From contig NZ_CP044125.1 of assembly GCF_016864575.1 (NCBI RefSeq), forward strand, positions 124,001 to 188,000: 64,000 nt of DNA, given 5' to 3'. The notes under the pieces are model-generated. The model was not told the origin of the DNA. It saw only the letters and a program-made list of their open reading frames with translations, and ran no database searches. Source of the DNA: Rhizobium sp. BG4 (lineage in GTDB: Bacteria; Pseudomonadota; Alphaproteobacteria; Rhizobiales; Rhizobiaceae). Numbering within the stretch: the stretch's first letter is position 1; each line of letters starts with the position of its first letter. The position numbers and the translations under genes are program-made. Shown piece by piece: positions 54,693 to 62,764 of this stretch.

Positions 54693-54766
54693 GGCCTCGT
54701 GGCGGAGTGGTGACGCAGAGGACTGCAAATCCTTGTACCCCGGTTCAATTCCGGGCGAGGCCTCCA
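54693..54766 (+). tRNA. tRNA-Cys (anticodon GCA)
   Basis: A 74-base gene including CCA. The acceptor GGCCTCG pairs with CGAGGCC, the anticodon arm is GAGGACTGCAAATCCTT with GCA, and the T-arm is CCCGG TTCAATT CCGGG. Confidence 0.96.
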
Positions 54767-54966
54767 ACTTCAAACAATCCCCGCTTGAATGATTCCGAAT
54801 ATAATCGCGATGATTTCATCGCGCGGGATCGTATTGCCCATTTTTGGGATAATGCTGTTTTAGGCTTATCTTATTTGTGAATAGACCAATCCTCAACTTC
54901 TGATAATATAGACAGATCTAAAATCCCATGTGACGTTGTATCTTGCGTATAGCGGCAGGATAACAC

Positions 54967-55200
54967 ATGGCGAAAACACGATATATTTTCGATCATCGAT
55001 CCGAAAAGGCCGTTCTCTATCAAGCCGGCAAGTTTCTCTTCCCGATCGGCGGCAGCAAGGCCGAGCATTGGGTGGATGGCGACTATGTCTTTTCTCTTGC
55101 GACGCAGAAGATCACCTACTGGATTCTCGGCAGGGATTTGTACGGCCATCTCGGCAATGGCGAATTGACGCGCGATCCGGTTTTTTACTTCGGTGAGTGA
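54967..55200 (+). CDS. Small beta-rich hypothetical protein (77 residues)
   Basis: The frame encodes MAKTRYIFDHRSEKAVLYQA and ends WILGRDLYG...RDPVFYFGE. The alternating aromatic/Gly pattern is reminiscent of the small 4-fold beta-flower proteins, a low-confidence idea. CAGGA lies six bases before the ATG, a good spacing. It stands alone between tRNA-Cys and a downstream small gene. Confidence 0.6.
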   Translation: MAKTRYIFDHRSEKAVLYQAGKFLFPIGGSKAEHWVDGDYVFSLATQKITYWILGRDLYGHLGNGELTRDPVFYFGE

Positions 55201-55256
55201 AGCTCTTGACATTTGCATTCACGAGAACAAAATAGGAACAAACGACGGAGGTTCTT

Positions 55257-55424
55257 ATGACGCATGCCGAGCAGGTTATCGCAAATGCCCTCGCGACCGT
55301 CGCCGCCAGCCGGGCGGAACGGGAGAAGGACGAGGAACGCCGCAGGCGGGTTTTCGGCAAGATCGAGATCGGCCTGCCGCTGCCGCAGATCAAGAACAGG
55401 CAGCTGACGCTCGATCTTCATTGA
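55257..55424 (+). CDS. Small basic/acidic helical protein (55 residues)
   Basis: The frame encodes MTHAEQVIANALATVAASRA, then a charged helix (EREKDEERRRRVFGKIEIG) and a short tail. GGAGG lies six bases before the ATG. Coding bias is good (high GC at third positions). No family recognised. Confidence 0.5.
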   Translation: MTHAEQVIANALATVAASRAEREKDEERRRRVFGKIEIGLPLPQIKNRQLTLDLH

Positions 55425-55530
55425 GAGTGTGACAGCTGTGGCGGCCTGTGTGATCTCAGCCGTAAACGCGTGGAAAAGCCCGAGGCTGCGGCCCTTCCCG
55501 GCCAGCTTTTATTGCAACAGAACCCCATTT

Positions 55531-55548
55531 GTGACAGTTGCGTGACAA
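55531..55548 (-). promoter_or_regulatory. Putative Pho box (PhoB site), minus-strand orientation
   Basis: Read on the minus strand, TTGTCAC-GCAA-CTGTCAC is two 7-base PhoB half-sites spaced by four bases, close to the rhizobial consensus (C/T)TGTCAT repeated. It ends 22 bases before the DUF47 start codon, so PhoB bound here would overlap the promoter or early transcript. In Sinorhizobium, PhoB is known to repress this operon (orfA-pit). Confidence 0.65.
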
Positions 55549-55570
55549 CTCAAGCATCCACGGGGTCACC

Positions 55571-56212
55571 ATGTTAAGCTGGTTTCGCAAACTTCTTCCG
55601 CGCGAAGACCGATTCTTCGATCTCTTCGCTCAGCATTCCCGCACCGTCGTCGGCGCCGCAGAAGCGCTGAACGAACTTCTGGCCGGGAACGATCCCGAGC
55701 GCCATTGCGAGCGCATTGTCGCGCTCGAAAACGAGGCCGACGATATTACCCGCGACGTTCTGCTCGCGGTCCGCCGCAGCTTCATCACGCCCTTCGACCG
55801 CGGCGACATCAAGGATCTGATCCAGTCGCTCGACGATGCGATCGACATGATGCACAAGACGGTCAAGACCATCCGGCTGTTCGAGCAGAAGAGCTTCGAT
55901 CCGGGCATGCAGGAAATGGGCAAGGAAATCGTCAAGGCAGCGCATCTGATTGCCGAGGCCGTTCCGTTGCTCGACCGCATGGGCGCCAACGCGCCGCGGC
56001 TGACGGCGATCGCCGAAGAGGTGACGCGCGTCGAGGGCCGGTCCGACGAGCTCTACGATCTCGGCCTCAAGGATCTCTTTCGCCGCCACGGCGCATCGAA
56101 CCCGATGGCCTATATCATCGGCAGCGAGATCTATGCCGAGCTCGAGAAGGTCGTCGACCGTTTCGAGGACGTCGCCAATGAAATCAGCGGCATCGTGATC
56201 GAGAACGTCTGA
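55571..56212 (+). CDS. DUF47/PhoU-like protein, Pit accessory protein
   Basis: A 213-residue helical protein of the PhoU-like DUF47 family (LSWFRKLLPREDRFFDLFAQ, ALENEADDITRDV, DAIDMMHKTVKTIRLFEQKS). It corresponds to orfA of the Sinorhizobium orfA-pit operon, a regulator or partner of the low-affinity phosphate permease. Its stop codon overlaps the pit start (TGATG). The ATG at 55571 lies right after the Pho box; the frame open to 55538 lacks support. Confidence 0.9.
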   Translation: MLSWFRKLLPREDRFFDLFAQHSRTVVGAAEALNELLAGNDPERHCERIVALENEADDITRDVLLAVRRSFITPFDRGDIKDLIQSLDDAIDMMHKTVKTIRLFEQKSFDPGMQEMGKEIVKAAHLIAEAVPLLDRMGANAPRLTAIAEEVTRVEGRSDELYDLGLKDLFRRHGASNPMAYIIGSEIYAELEKVVDRFEDVANEISGIVIENV

Positions 56213-57216
56213 TGGATGCCACCCTCGCCTTTCCGCTGCTTGCCGGGCTGATCGCCGTCGCGCTGTTCTTCGACTTCCTGAACGGACTGCATGACGCGGC
56301 GAACTCGATCGCCACGATCGTCTCGACACGCGTTCTCAGGCCGCAATATGCGGTGTTGTGGGCGGCGTTCTTCAACTTCATCGCCTTCCTGTTCTTCGGC
56401 CTGCATGTCGCCGAGACCCTCGGCACCGGCATCATCAATCCTGAGATCGTCAGTCCGATGGTGATCTTTGCGGCACTGATGGGCGCGATCATCTGGAATA
56501 TCGTCACCTGGGTCTTCGGTATACCGTCGAGCTCCTCGCATGCGCTGGTCGGCGGCCTCGTCGGCGCGGGGCTTGCCAAGGTCGGTTTCAGCTCGATCGT
56601 CTGGGGCGGCCTGTTGAAGACGGCCGGCGCCATCGTGCTGTCGCCGATGATCGGCTTCCTGCTGGCACTGTTCCTGGTGCTCGCGGTCTCCTGGATCTTC
56701 GTGCGCCAGACGCCCTTTGCCGTCGACAGCACCTTCCGCATCCTGCAATTTGTCTCGGCCTCGCTCTATTCGCTCGGCCACGGCGGCAATGATGCGCAGA
56801 AGACGATGGGGATCATCGCCGTGCTGCTCTATTCGCAGGGCTATCTCGGCGGCAGCTTCCATGTGCCGCTATGGGTGGTGCTGTCCTGTCAGGCGGCGAT
56901 GGCGCTGGGCACGCTCTTCGGCGGCTGGCGAATCGTCCACACGATGGGCTCGAAGATCACCAAGCTCAATCCGATGCAGGGCTTCTGCGCCGAGACCGGC
57001 GGCGCGTTGACGCTGTTCGGCGCCACCTGGCTCGGCATTCCAGTCTCGACGACGCACACGATCACCGGCGCGATCATCGGTGTCGGCGCTGCCAAGCGCG
57101 TCTCGGCCGTCCGCTGGGGGCTTGCCGGCAATATCGTGGTTGCCTGGGTCGTCACCCTGCCCGCGGCAGCGCTGATCTCGGCGCTGTTCTATTGGGCCGC
57201 CAGCCTCTTCGCCTGA
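56212..57216 (+). CDS. pit: Low-affinity inorganic phosphate transporter Pit
   Basis: A 334-residue inner-membrane permease of the PiT family with about ten helices. The duplicated family signature is seen as GLHDAANSIATIVSTRVL and GHGGNDAQKTMGIIAVLL. It cotransports metal-phosphate with protons and serves when phosphate is plentiful. Translation is coupled to DUF47 by a one-base overlap. Confidence 0.95.
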   Translation: MDATLAFPLLAGLIAVALFFDFLNGLHDAANSIATIVSTRVLRPQYAVLWAAFFNFIAFLFFGLHVAETLGTGIINPEIVSPMVIFAALMGAIIWNIVTWVFGIPSSSSHALVGGLVGAGLAKVGFSSIVWGGLLKTAGAIVLSPMIGFLLALFLVLAVSWIFVRQTPFAVDSTFRILQFVSASLYSLGHGGNDAQKTMGIIAVLLYSQGYLGGSFHVPLWVVLSCQAAMALGTLFGGWRIVHTMGSKITKLNPMQGFCAETGGALTLFGATWLGIPVSTTHTITGAIIGVGAAKRVSAVRWGLAGNIVVAWVVTLPAAALISALFYWAASLFA

Positions 57217-57225
57217 TGTGAGGCC

Positions 57226-57525
57226 TCAGTTACCGGCGGGCCTGCCCCGCCGGTGCCACCATAGCGACAGCCTGCGGCGCCAGCGCCGGGCGATCGGCAG
57301 GTCGTGCGACAGCACGATGAAGCCCAGCGGCAGCATCCAGAAGCCGAGGATGGGCAAAAATCCCAGCAAACCGCAGATGATCAGCAACAGGCCGATGGCC
57401 ATGCGTGCGATGCGCGAGCGCGGCAGCGGTATGCGCCATGACCCAAGAATGAGTTCTCCGGTCGCGTGATCGATGCCGAAACGCTTTTCGCGCTTTTTAT
57501 CCGTGTTGTTTTTCCCGTCAGTCAT
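57226..57525 (-). CDS. Small membrane protein with basic C-terminus (PGPGW-like family)
   Basis: About 99 residues. Two close hydrophobic stretches (MAIGLLLIICGLLGFLPILG, FWMLPLGFIVLSHD) are followed by an Arg-rich tail (RRWRRRLSLWWHRRGR). It resembles small putative membrane proteins commonly annotated in rhizobia. It converges on pit. The start at 57525 (MTDGKNNTDKKREKRFG) is the best guess, since the longer frame crosses the tRNA-Asn gene. Confidence 0.65.
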   Translation of the reverse strand: MTDGKNNTDKKREKRFGIDHATGELILGSWRIPLPRSRIARMAIGLLLIICGLLGFLPILGFWMLPLGFIVLSHDLPIARRWRRRLSLWWHRRGRPAGN

Positions 57526-57641
57526 CCACAGGAGATGGGGATAAGTCCAATAATTGCAAGGAGATGTCATTTTTTGAAAAAACCGCTTGGCAAATCGAAC
57601 AAGCATTTGTATTAGCCCACTCACACCGCGGCAAGCGGTGA

Positions 57642-57716
57642 TCCCTGGTAGCTCAGCGGTAGAGCATTCGACTGTTAATCGACAGGTCGCCGGTTCGAAT
57701 CCGGCCCGGGGAGCCA
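57642..57716 (+). tRNA. tRNA-Asn (anticodon GUU)
   Basis: A 75-base gene including CCA. The anticodon arm CGACTGTTAATCG contains GTT, the T-arm is GCCGG TTCGAAT CCGGC, and TCCCTGG pairs with CCGGGGA. Confidence 0.96.
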
Positions 57717-57832
57717 GTTTCATCAGCGATAAGCTGACAGATTGAATGAGCCGGTTCGACCACGAACCGGCTCTTCTTTTTTCCACGACATCGAAACTCG
57801 GAACAATCATCCGCCTCGCCTCTTACCACTTT

Positions 57833-58063
57833 ATGGCAGATGATTTTTCAGAACGTTGCGAGCAGGCGCTCCGGGTCTTCATGCGGGAGTTCGGCATCAC
57901 CGACCGCGACCGGGCGATGCGCCACATCGTCAAGGACTGGCTGATCAGCCACGGCTATTCGAAGCCCGCAGACGAGGCCGACAGCACGCAAGAGCGCGCG
58001 GACGGCCGCGATCCTGAATTCGTGCAATACCCAAGCTATTACAAGGATGGCGGTAGCCTTTGA
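57833..58063 (+). CDS. Small hypothetical protein (76 residues)
   Basis: Starts MADDFSERCEQALRVFMREF and continues with a helical, charged region (DRDRAMRHIVKDWLISHGYS), possibly a ribbon-helix-helix-like or small regulatory fold, but no family is certain. The ATG has no clear ribosome site; the frame is open to 57746. It ends one base before the stop of the opposite-strand gene. Confidence 0.58.
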   Translation: MADDFSERCEQALRVFMREFGITDRDRAMRHIVKDWLISHGYSKPADEADSTQERADGRDPEFVQYPSYYKDGGSL

Positions 58064-58360
58064 TCAGAGCGCCGAGGCGCTGATCAGGTCGCAATCGATT
58101 CTGAGGCCGATATTGCTGACGCAGACGGCTCCGGCATCGGCGGCGACCTGCGCCGGATCATTGGCGGCGAAGCGGAACGGTGCGGGCACCCGTGTCGGCT
58201 CGGACGGCCAGAGGACCGGCCGGGAGAGGTCGAGGCGCGTGGTCTCCGTCGCCTCGGTCTTCAGCATCGCGGTGGCGGCCATCATGCCGCCGATCGTCAC
58301 AGCGACCGACAAGGCTGCCTTGAACGACATATCCGCTGCTTCGAAAAAAGAAATGACCAT
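58064..58360 (-). CDS. Small exported hypothetical protein
   Basis: About 98 residues, or 88 if the ATG at 58330 is used. A hydrophobic N-terminus (MSFKAALSVAVTIGGMMAAT) looks like a signal peptide or anchor, followed by a Pro/Arg-rich domain with two Cys (GAVCVSNIGLRIDCDL) that could pair in the periplasm. Function unknown. Confidence 0.6.
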   Translation of the reverse strand: MVISFFEAADMSFKAALSVAVTIGGMMAATAMLKTEATETTRLDLSRPVLWPSEPTRVPAPFRFAANDPAQVAADAGAVCVSNIGLRIDCDLISASAL

Positions 58361-58571
58361 TGGAGACCCCGGCGCTGCATCATGCGGCTGAGGGCTTCCT
58401 AGCGGCGCCCCGACGCATCTGCCAGCGGCTTTGCCTGTTAAGGTTTACGCGTAACCACGCTGCCCTGCGGCCGCCTGAAACCTCTGCGGGAAAGTTCGGA
58501 ACAATGACGCGGCCCGCGGGTTCCGTTTCTGTCACCCCTAGAGAAAAAGCAGATCAAGGAGGAGTTTCTCC

Positions 58572-58883
58572 ATGCGTAAGACATTTGCCGCAGCCTCGCT
58601 GCTCGCCCTCGGGCTCGCCGCTCCGGCCTTCGCCCAGTCGGCACCGGCTTACGACACCACGGCTCCCGATGCGCCGCTCTATTCTTCCGACGCGAGCAAC
58701 GACAGCAACGGCTCCCATCCTGTCCGCATCGAGCGCGTCGATCCGACAACGACACAGAGCATTGCGGAGCCCCGCGGCGTTCTGGAATGCCCGAACATGC
58801 CGCGTCAGGGCCAGGGTGTGGATAGTCGCGCCGGCCAGGGCGGCGCTTCGATCAGCGAGCGCTGCCGCGAATACGACAACTGA
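58572..58883 (+). CDS. Small secreted hypothetical protein (103 residues)
   Basis: A clear signal peptide (MRKTFAAASLLALGLAAPAF, then AQ) is followed by a polar Ser/Asp-rich region (YSSDASNDSNGSHP) and two conserved-looking Cys residues (LECPNMPRQG, SERCREYDN). AAGGAGGAG precedes the ATG. A strong terminator follows. No family is recognised; it is a candidate periplasmic protein. Confidence 0.8.
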   Translation: MRKTFAAASLLALGLAAPAFAQSAPAYDTTAPDAPLYSSDASNDSNGSHPVRIERVDPTTTQSIAEPRGVLECPNMPRQGQGVDSRAGQGGASISERCREYDN

Positions 58884-58902
58884 TCTTCGAAACAGCCAAG
58901 CG

Positions 58903-58929
58903 AAAAGGCCGGTTCTCACCGGCCTTTTT
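58903..58929 (+). terminator. Terminator of the secreted protein gene
   Basis: AAAGGCCGGT / ACCGGCCTTT stem with a TCTC-type loop, followed by TTTTTC. Confidence 0.88.
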
Positions 58930-59036
58930 CATGTGCGCGGCAAGGCGAATAAAACTGTCTTCCCAACTGAAACTTTTGATCCAAGCCTACCGTAGATACG
59001 TAGCAGACCAAAAGAACGGGACAGGGAACGAAAGCA

Positions 59037-60488
59037 TTGGCGAAGGCAGCGGAAAAACCGGTTATTCTCTGGTTTCGCAAGGATTTGCGTCTCGACGACA
59101 ATCACGCGCTGCACGAAGCCTGCGCCTCTGGCCGCCCGATTATTCCCCTTTATATCCGCGAGCCGGAAACGTCGGGCAACGGGCCGTTGGGTGCTGCCCA
59201 GGCATGGTGGCTGCACCATTCGCTGGAGGCGTTGGAGACCTCGCTGCACAAGCACCACGGCAAGTTGGTGCTGATGACTGGCAATGCGCTGGAGGTGCTG
59301 CAGGCGCTGGTCAAATCCACCGGCGCGGAGACCGTGCTCTGGAACCGGCGCTACGATCCGCCGGGCATTGCCGTCGATATGAGGATCAAGCACGAGCTGG
59401 AGCGTCAGGCGGTCGAGGCGCGCAGCTTTGCCGGGCAGCTGCTGCATGAGCCTTCGAAGCTGAAGACCGGCGGCGGTACGCCCTATCGCGTCTACACGCC
59501 GTTCTGGCGGGCGCTCGAAGGCTCGGGCGAGCCGCCGCATCCGCTCGATGCACCGAAGAAATTCTCCTTCCCTAGCCATTGGCCGCATTCGGAGCCCCTC
59601 GCCTCCTGGAAGCTGCTGCCGGTCAAGCCCGACTGGGCATCGGAATTCAGCGATATCTGGACGCCGGGCGAAGATGCGGCGCTGGAGAAACTGCAGGATT
59701 TCGTGGACGAGCGGCTGAACGGCTACAAGAAGGATCGCGATTTCCCGTCGGTTGCCGCGACCTCGATGCTCTCGCCGCATCTGGCACTCGGCGAAATCTC
59801 GCCGGCACGGATATGGGAGGCGACGCGCGGTCTCTCCAAGCGGGTGCCGTCAGACGATCTCGTGCATTTCCGCAAGGAGCTTGCCTGGCGCGAGTTCTGC
59901 TACCACCTGCTCTTCCATTTCCCGAAGCTTCCCTATGCCAACTGGAACGACCGCTTCGACGGCTTCGAATGGCATAATGACAAGGGACATTTCAAAGCCT
60001 GGAAGCGTGGCCTCACCGGCTACCCGATCGTCGATGCAGGCATGCGCCAGCTCTGGCGCCACGGGATCATGCACAATCGCGTCAGGATGATCACCGGCTC
60101 GTTCCTGATCAAGGACCTGATGATCGACTGGCGGCGCGGCGAGAAATGGTTCCGCGACACGCTCGTCGATGCCGATCCGGCAAGCAACGCCGCCAACTGG
60201 CAATGGGTGGCGGGATCGGGCGCCGATGCCTCGCCGTTCTTCCGAATCTTCAACCCGATCCTCCAGGGAGAGAAGTTCGACCCCGACGGAGATTATGTGC
60301 GGGAGTTCGTCCCGGAGCTCGCAAAGCTCGACAACAAATATATCCACCGCCCCTTCGAGGCGCCGGCGGCCGCGCTTGAAAAGGCCGGCATCGTGCTCGG
60401 CGAGACCTACCCGAAACCGATCGTCGATCACGCCAAGGCCCGCGACCGGGCGCTGAAGGCCTACAACGCCATAAAGGACGCTGCATGA
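59037..60488 (+). CDS. phrB: Deoxyribodipyrimidine photolyase
   Basis: A 483-residue class I CPD photolyase. The antenna domain opens VILWFRKDLRLDDNHALHEA; the C-terminal FAD-binding region contains VDAGMRQLWRHGIMHNRVRM and WFRDTLVDADPASNAANWQW, with the Trp electron-transfer chain of the family. It repairs UV-induced cyclobutane dimers using blue light. The start is a TTG at 59037 with AGGGAACG upstream. It heads a coupled operon; its stop overlaps the next start (ATGA). Confidence 0.95.
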   Translation: MAKAAEKPVILWFRKDLRLDDNHALHEACASGRPIIPLYIREPETSGNGPLGAAQAWWLHHSLEALETSLHKHHGKLVLMTGNALEVLQALVKSTGAETVLWNRRYDPPGIAVDMRIKHELERQAVEARSFAGQLLHEPSKLKTGGGTPYRVYTPFWRALEGSGEPPHPLDAPKKFSFPSHWPHSEPLASWKLLPVKPDWASEFSDIWTPGEDAALEKLQDFVDERLNGYKKDRDFPSVAATSMLSPHLALGEISPARIWEATRGLSKRVPSDDLVHFRKELAWREFCYHLLFHFPKLPYANWNDRFDGFEWHNDKGHFKAWKRGLTGYPIVDAGMRQLWRHGIMHNRVRMITGSFLIKDLMIDWRRGEKWFRDTLVDADPASNAANWQWVAGSGADASPFFRIFNPILQGEKFDPDGDYVREFVPELAKLDNKYIHRPFEAPAAALEKAGIVLGETYPKPIVDHAKARDRALKAYNAIKDAA

Positions 60489-61831
60489 ACGCGCATTTTC
60501 ATCTCGCCCGGCCGCCCGAAAGCCGCTTGAAGATCGCCGTCATCGGCTCGGGAATATCGGGTGCATCGGCTGCCTGGGCGCTGAACCCGGTGCACGACGT
60601 CACGCTGTTCGAAAAGAGCAGCCTGCCCGGCGGGCACACGGCGACGGTCGATATCGACTATGACGGACAGCGTGTCCCGGTCGACACGGGCTTCATTGTC
60701 TACAACGAACATTGCTATCCGAACCTGACGGCGCTGTTTGCCGAACTCGATGTCGCGACCCACGCCAGCGACATGAGCTTCTCACTGTCGCTTGATCAGG
60801 GGCGGCTGGAATGGAGCGGCTGCGGCCTGTCCTCGCTATTTGCCCAGAAGCGCAACCTGCTGCGTCCCTCCTTCCTGCTGATGATCCGCGAGATCCTGCG
60901 CTTCAACCGGACCTGCCTCGAAGACCGGGCCGCAGGTCATCTGGCGTCGCGCTCGATCGGCGACTATCTTGACTGGCGCGGTTTCTCGCCGGGATTCACC
61001 AACAATTATCTGGTGCCGATGGCGGCAGCGATCTGGTCGACGCCGTCGCAGCGGATGCTGCAATTCCCGGCCGAGCATTTCGTCAATTTCTTCGACAATC
61101 ACCGGCTGATCTACAGCAAGCAGCATCAGTGGCGCACGGTGACCGGCGGCAGCCGCAACTATCTCGAAAAGCTGCTGGCGCCGCTCGGCAGCCGCCTGAA
61201 GCTATCCTGCGGCGTGCGCGGGGTGATGCGGCATGCCAATGGCGCGACCGTCATCGACGAGAGCGGCAACGAGCAGCATTTCGACAAGGTGATCTTCGCC
61301 TCGCATAGCGACCAGACGGCGCGGATGCTCGTCGATGCCAGCGACCGGGAAAAGCGGCTGCTCGCCGCGGTTCCCTACCAGCCGAACCGGGTCGTGCTGC
61401 ATCGCGACACGGCATTGATGCCGAAGCGGCAGAAGGTCTGGGCCTCCTGGAACTACCTGCGCTCCAGCCAGGAGGATGGCCGGGCCGGCGTTGCCGTCAG
61501 CTACTGGATGAACCGGCTGCAGGGCATCGACCAAAAGCTGCCGCTGTTCGTGACGCTCAACCCGGATCGCGAGCCCGATCCTTCCAAGGTCTTTGCCGAG
61601 TTCAGCTACGAGCATCCGCAATTTTCCGCCGATGGCATGAAGGCGCAGCAGGAGATCGCGGCAATCCAGGGCAAGAACAATTGCTATTTCGCGGGCGCCT
61701 GGACCGGCTACGGGTTCCATGAGGATGGGCTAGTATCCGGTCTGGCGGCGGCAGAGGCTCTGGGCGGGGTCATTCCCTGGCGAACTACCGGAGCCTCCTC
61801 CCGCGCCCCTCTCCTGGAGGCCGTTGCGTGA
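60485..61831 (+). CDS. FAD/NAD(P)-binding oxidoreductase (COG2907-like, amine oxidase fold)
   Basis: A 448-residue flavoprotein. The N-terminal dinucleotide motif IAVIGSGISGASAAWAL is followed by PGGHTATVD and a C-terminal GAWTGYGFHEDGLVSGLAAA that completes FAD binding. This family is regularly encoded with DUF1365 and cyclopropane-type fatty acid synthase genes and is proposed to modify lipid acyl chains. It overlaps both neighbours by four bases (ATGA and GTGA). Confidence 0.88.
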   Translation: MNAHFHLARPPESRLKIAVIGSGISGASAAWALNPVHDVTLFEKSSLPGGHTATVDIDYDGQRVPVDTGFIVYNEHCYPNLTALFAELDVATHASDMSFSLSLDQGRLEWSGCGLSSLFAQKRNLLRPSFLLMIREILRFNRTCLEDRAAGHLASRSIGDYLDWRGFSPGFTNNYLVPMAAAIWSTPSQRMLQFPAEHFVNFFDNHRLIYSKQHQWRTVTGGSRNYLEKLLAPLGSRLKLSCGVRGVMRHANGATVIDESGNEQHFDKVIFASHSDQTARMLVDASDREKRLLAAVPYQPNRVVLHRDTALMPKRQKVWASWNYLRSSQEDGRAGVAVSYWMNRLQGIDQKLPLFVTLNPDREPDPSKVFAEFSYEHPQFSADGMKAQQEIAAIQGKNNCYFAGAWTGYGFHEDGLVSGLAAAEALGGVIPWRTTGASSRAPLLEAVA

Positions 61832-62682
61832 CGATGCGGCCGCAGAGTTCTGGTGCCAGCATGGAGCGGAACGGTCCGCCACCCGACGCGCCTGCCGTGC
61901 TCTATTGCGGCCATGTCATGCACCAGCGGATGAAGCCGTTCGGCCACCGGTTCCGCTACAGCGTCTACTCGCTGATGGTAGATCTCGATCGTCTCGATGA
62001 GGCTGACGGTCTCTCGCCGCTGTTCTCGGTCAATGGCCGCAACCTGATCTCCTTTCAGGAGGCCGATCACACCGGCGATGCTGCTGTCGCGTTGCGTGCC
62101 TACGCCGACGGGCTTCTCGTGGATGCCGGGCTTGCGAAACGCGCGGCGCGCATCCTGCTCGTCTGCTATCCGCGCATCCTCGGCCACGTCTTCAACCCGC
62201 TCTCCGTCTATTACGCCTATGACGGAGCCGATGATCTGATCGCTCTCATCTACGAAGTGCGCAATACCTTCGGCGAGCGGCACACCTATGTCTGCCTGGT
62301 GGAACCAGGCGAACTGACGGACAGCGGCCTGCGCCAGAGCTGCGGCAAGCTTTTCCATGTCTCGCCCTTCATCGGCATGGACATGGACTATCACTTCCGC
62401 ATGCTGCCGCCCGGCAACGAGATCCGCTGGCGTATTCTGGAGACCGATGCGGAAGGGCCGCTTCTCGCTGCCACCTTCTCGGGAGCGCAGATGCCGCTCA
62501 CCAGCTGGGCGCTGGCGCGGCTGACGGCGCGCATCCCGTTCCTGACCTTCAAGATCGTCGCCGGCATCCACTGGGAGGCGCTGAAACTCTGGATCAAGGG
62601 TGCCAAATACATCTCCCGCCCGGCTCCCCCGCCACCGGTGAGTGTGCGCCGTCCGCGGCATATTGCAGAAGCTGCTGAATGA
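61828..62682 (+). CDS. DUF1365 protein
   Basis: A 284-residue protein of the DUF1365 family (VLYCGHVMHQRMKPFGHRFR, HVFNPLSVYYAY, HVSPFIGMDMDYHFRM). Its biochemical role is undefined, but it is nearly always linked with the COG2907 flavoprotein and a cyclopropane synthase-like methyltransferase, so it likely acts on lipids. The GTG start at 61828 overlaps the preceding stop codon; ATG 61834 is possible. Confidence 0.9.
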   Translation: MTMRPQSSGASMERNGPPPDAPAVLYCGHVMHQRMKPFGHRFRYSVYSLMVDLDRLDEADGLSPLFSVNGRNLISFQEADHTGDAAVALRAYADGLLVDAGLAKRAARILLVCYPRILGHVFNPLSVYYAYDGADDLIALIYEVRNTFGERHTYVCLVEPGELTDSGLRQSCGKLFHVSPFIGMDMDYHFRMLPPGNEIRWRILETDAEGPLLAATFSGAQMPLTSWALARLTARIPFLTFKIVAGIHWEALKLWIKGAKYISRPAPPPPVSVRRPRHIAEAAE

Positions 62683-62764
62683 CATTAGCGTTCTCTACAA
62701 ATGCCGGGGGGCTGGCTCATGCAATCGCTGTCCTTAACCGGCTAAGAGGCTGGAGGAGCCGATC

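Noticed and set aside
57600-57810. A protein-coding frame running through the tRNA-Asn gene on the minus strand (segment APRAGFEPATCR)
   Set aside because: This peptide is the well-known false translation of the antisense of a tRNA; the real small gene downstream starts at about 57525.
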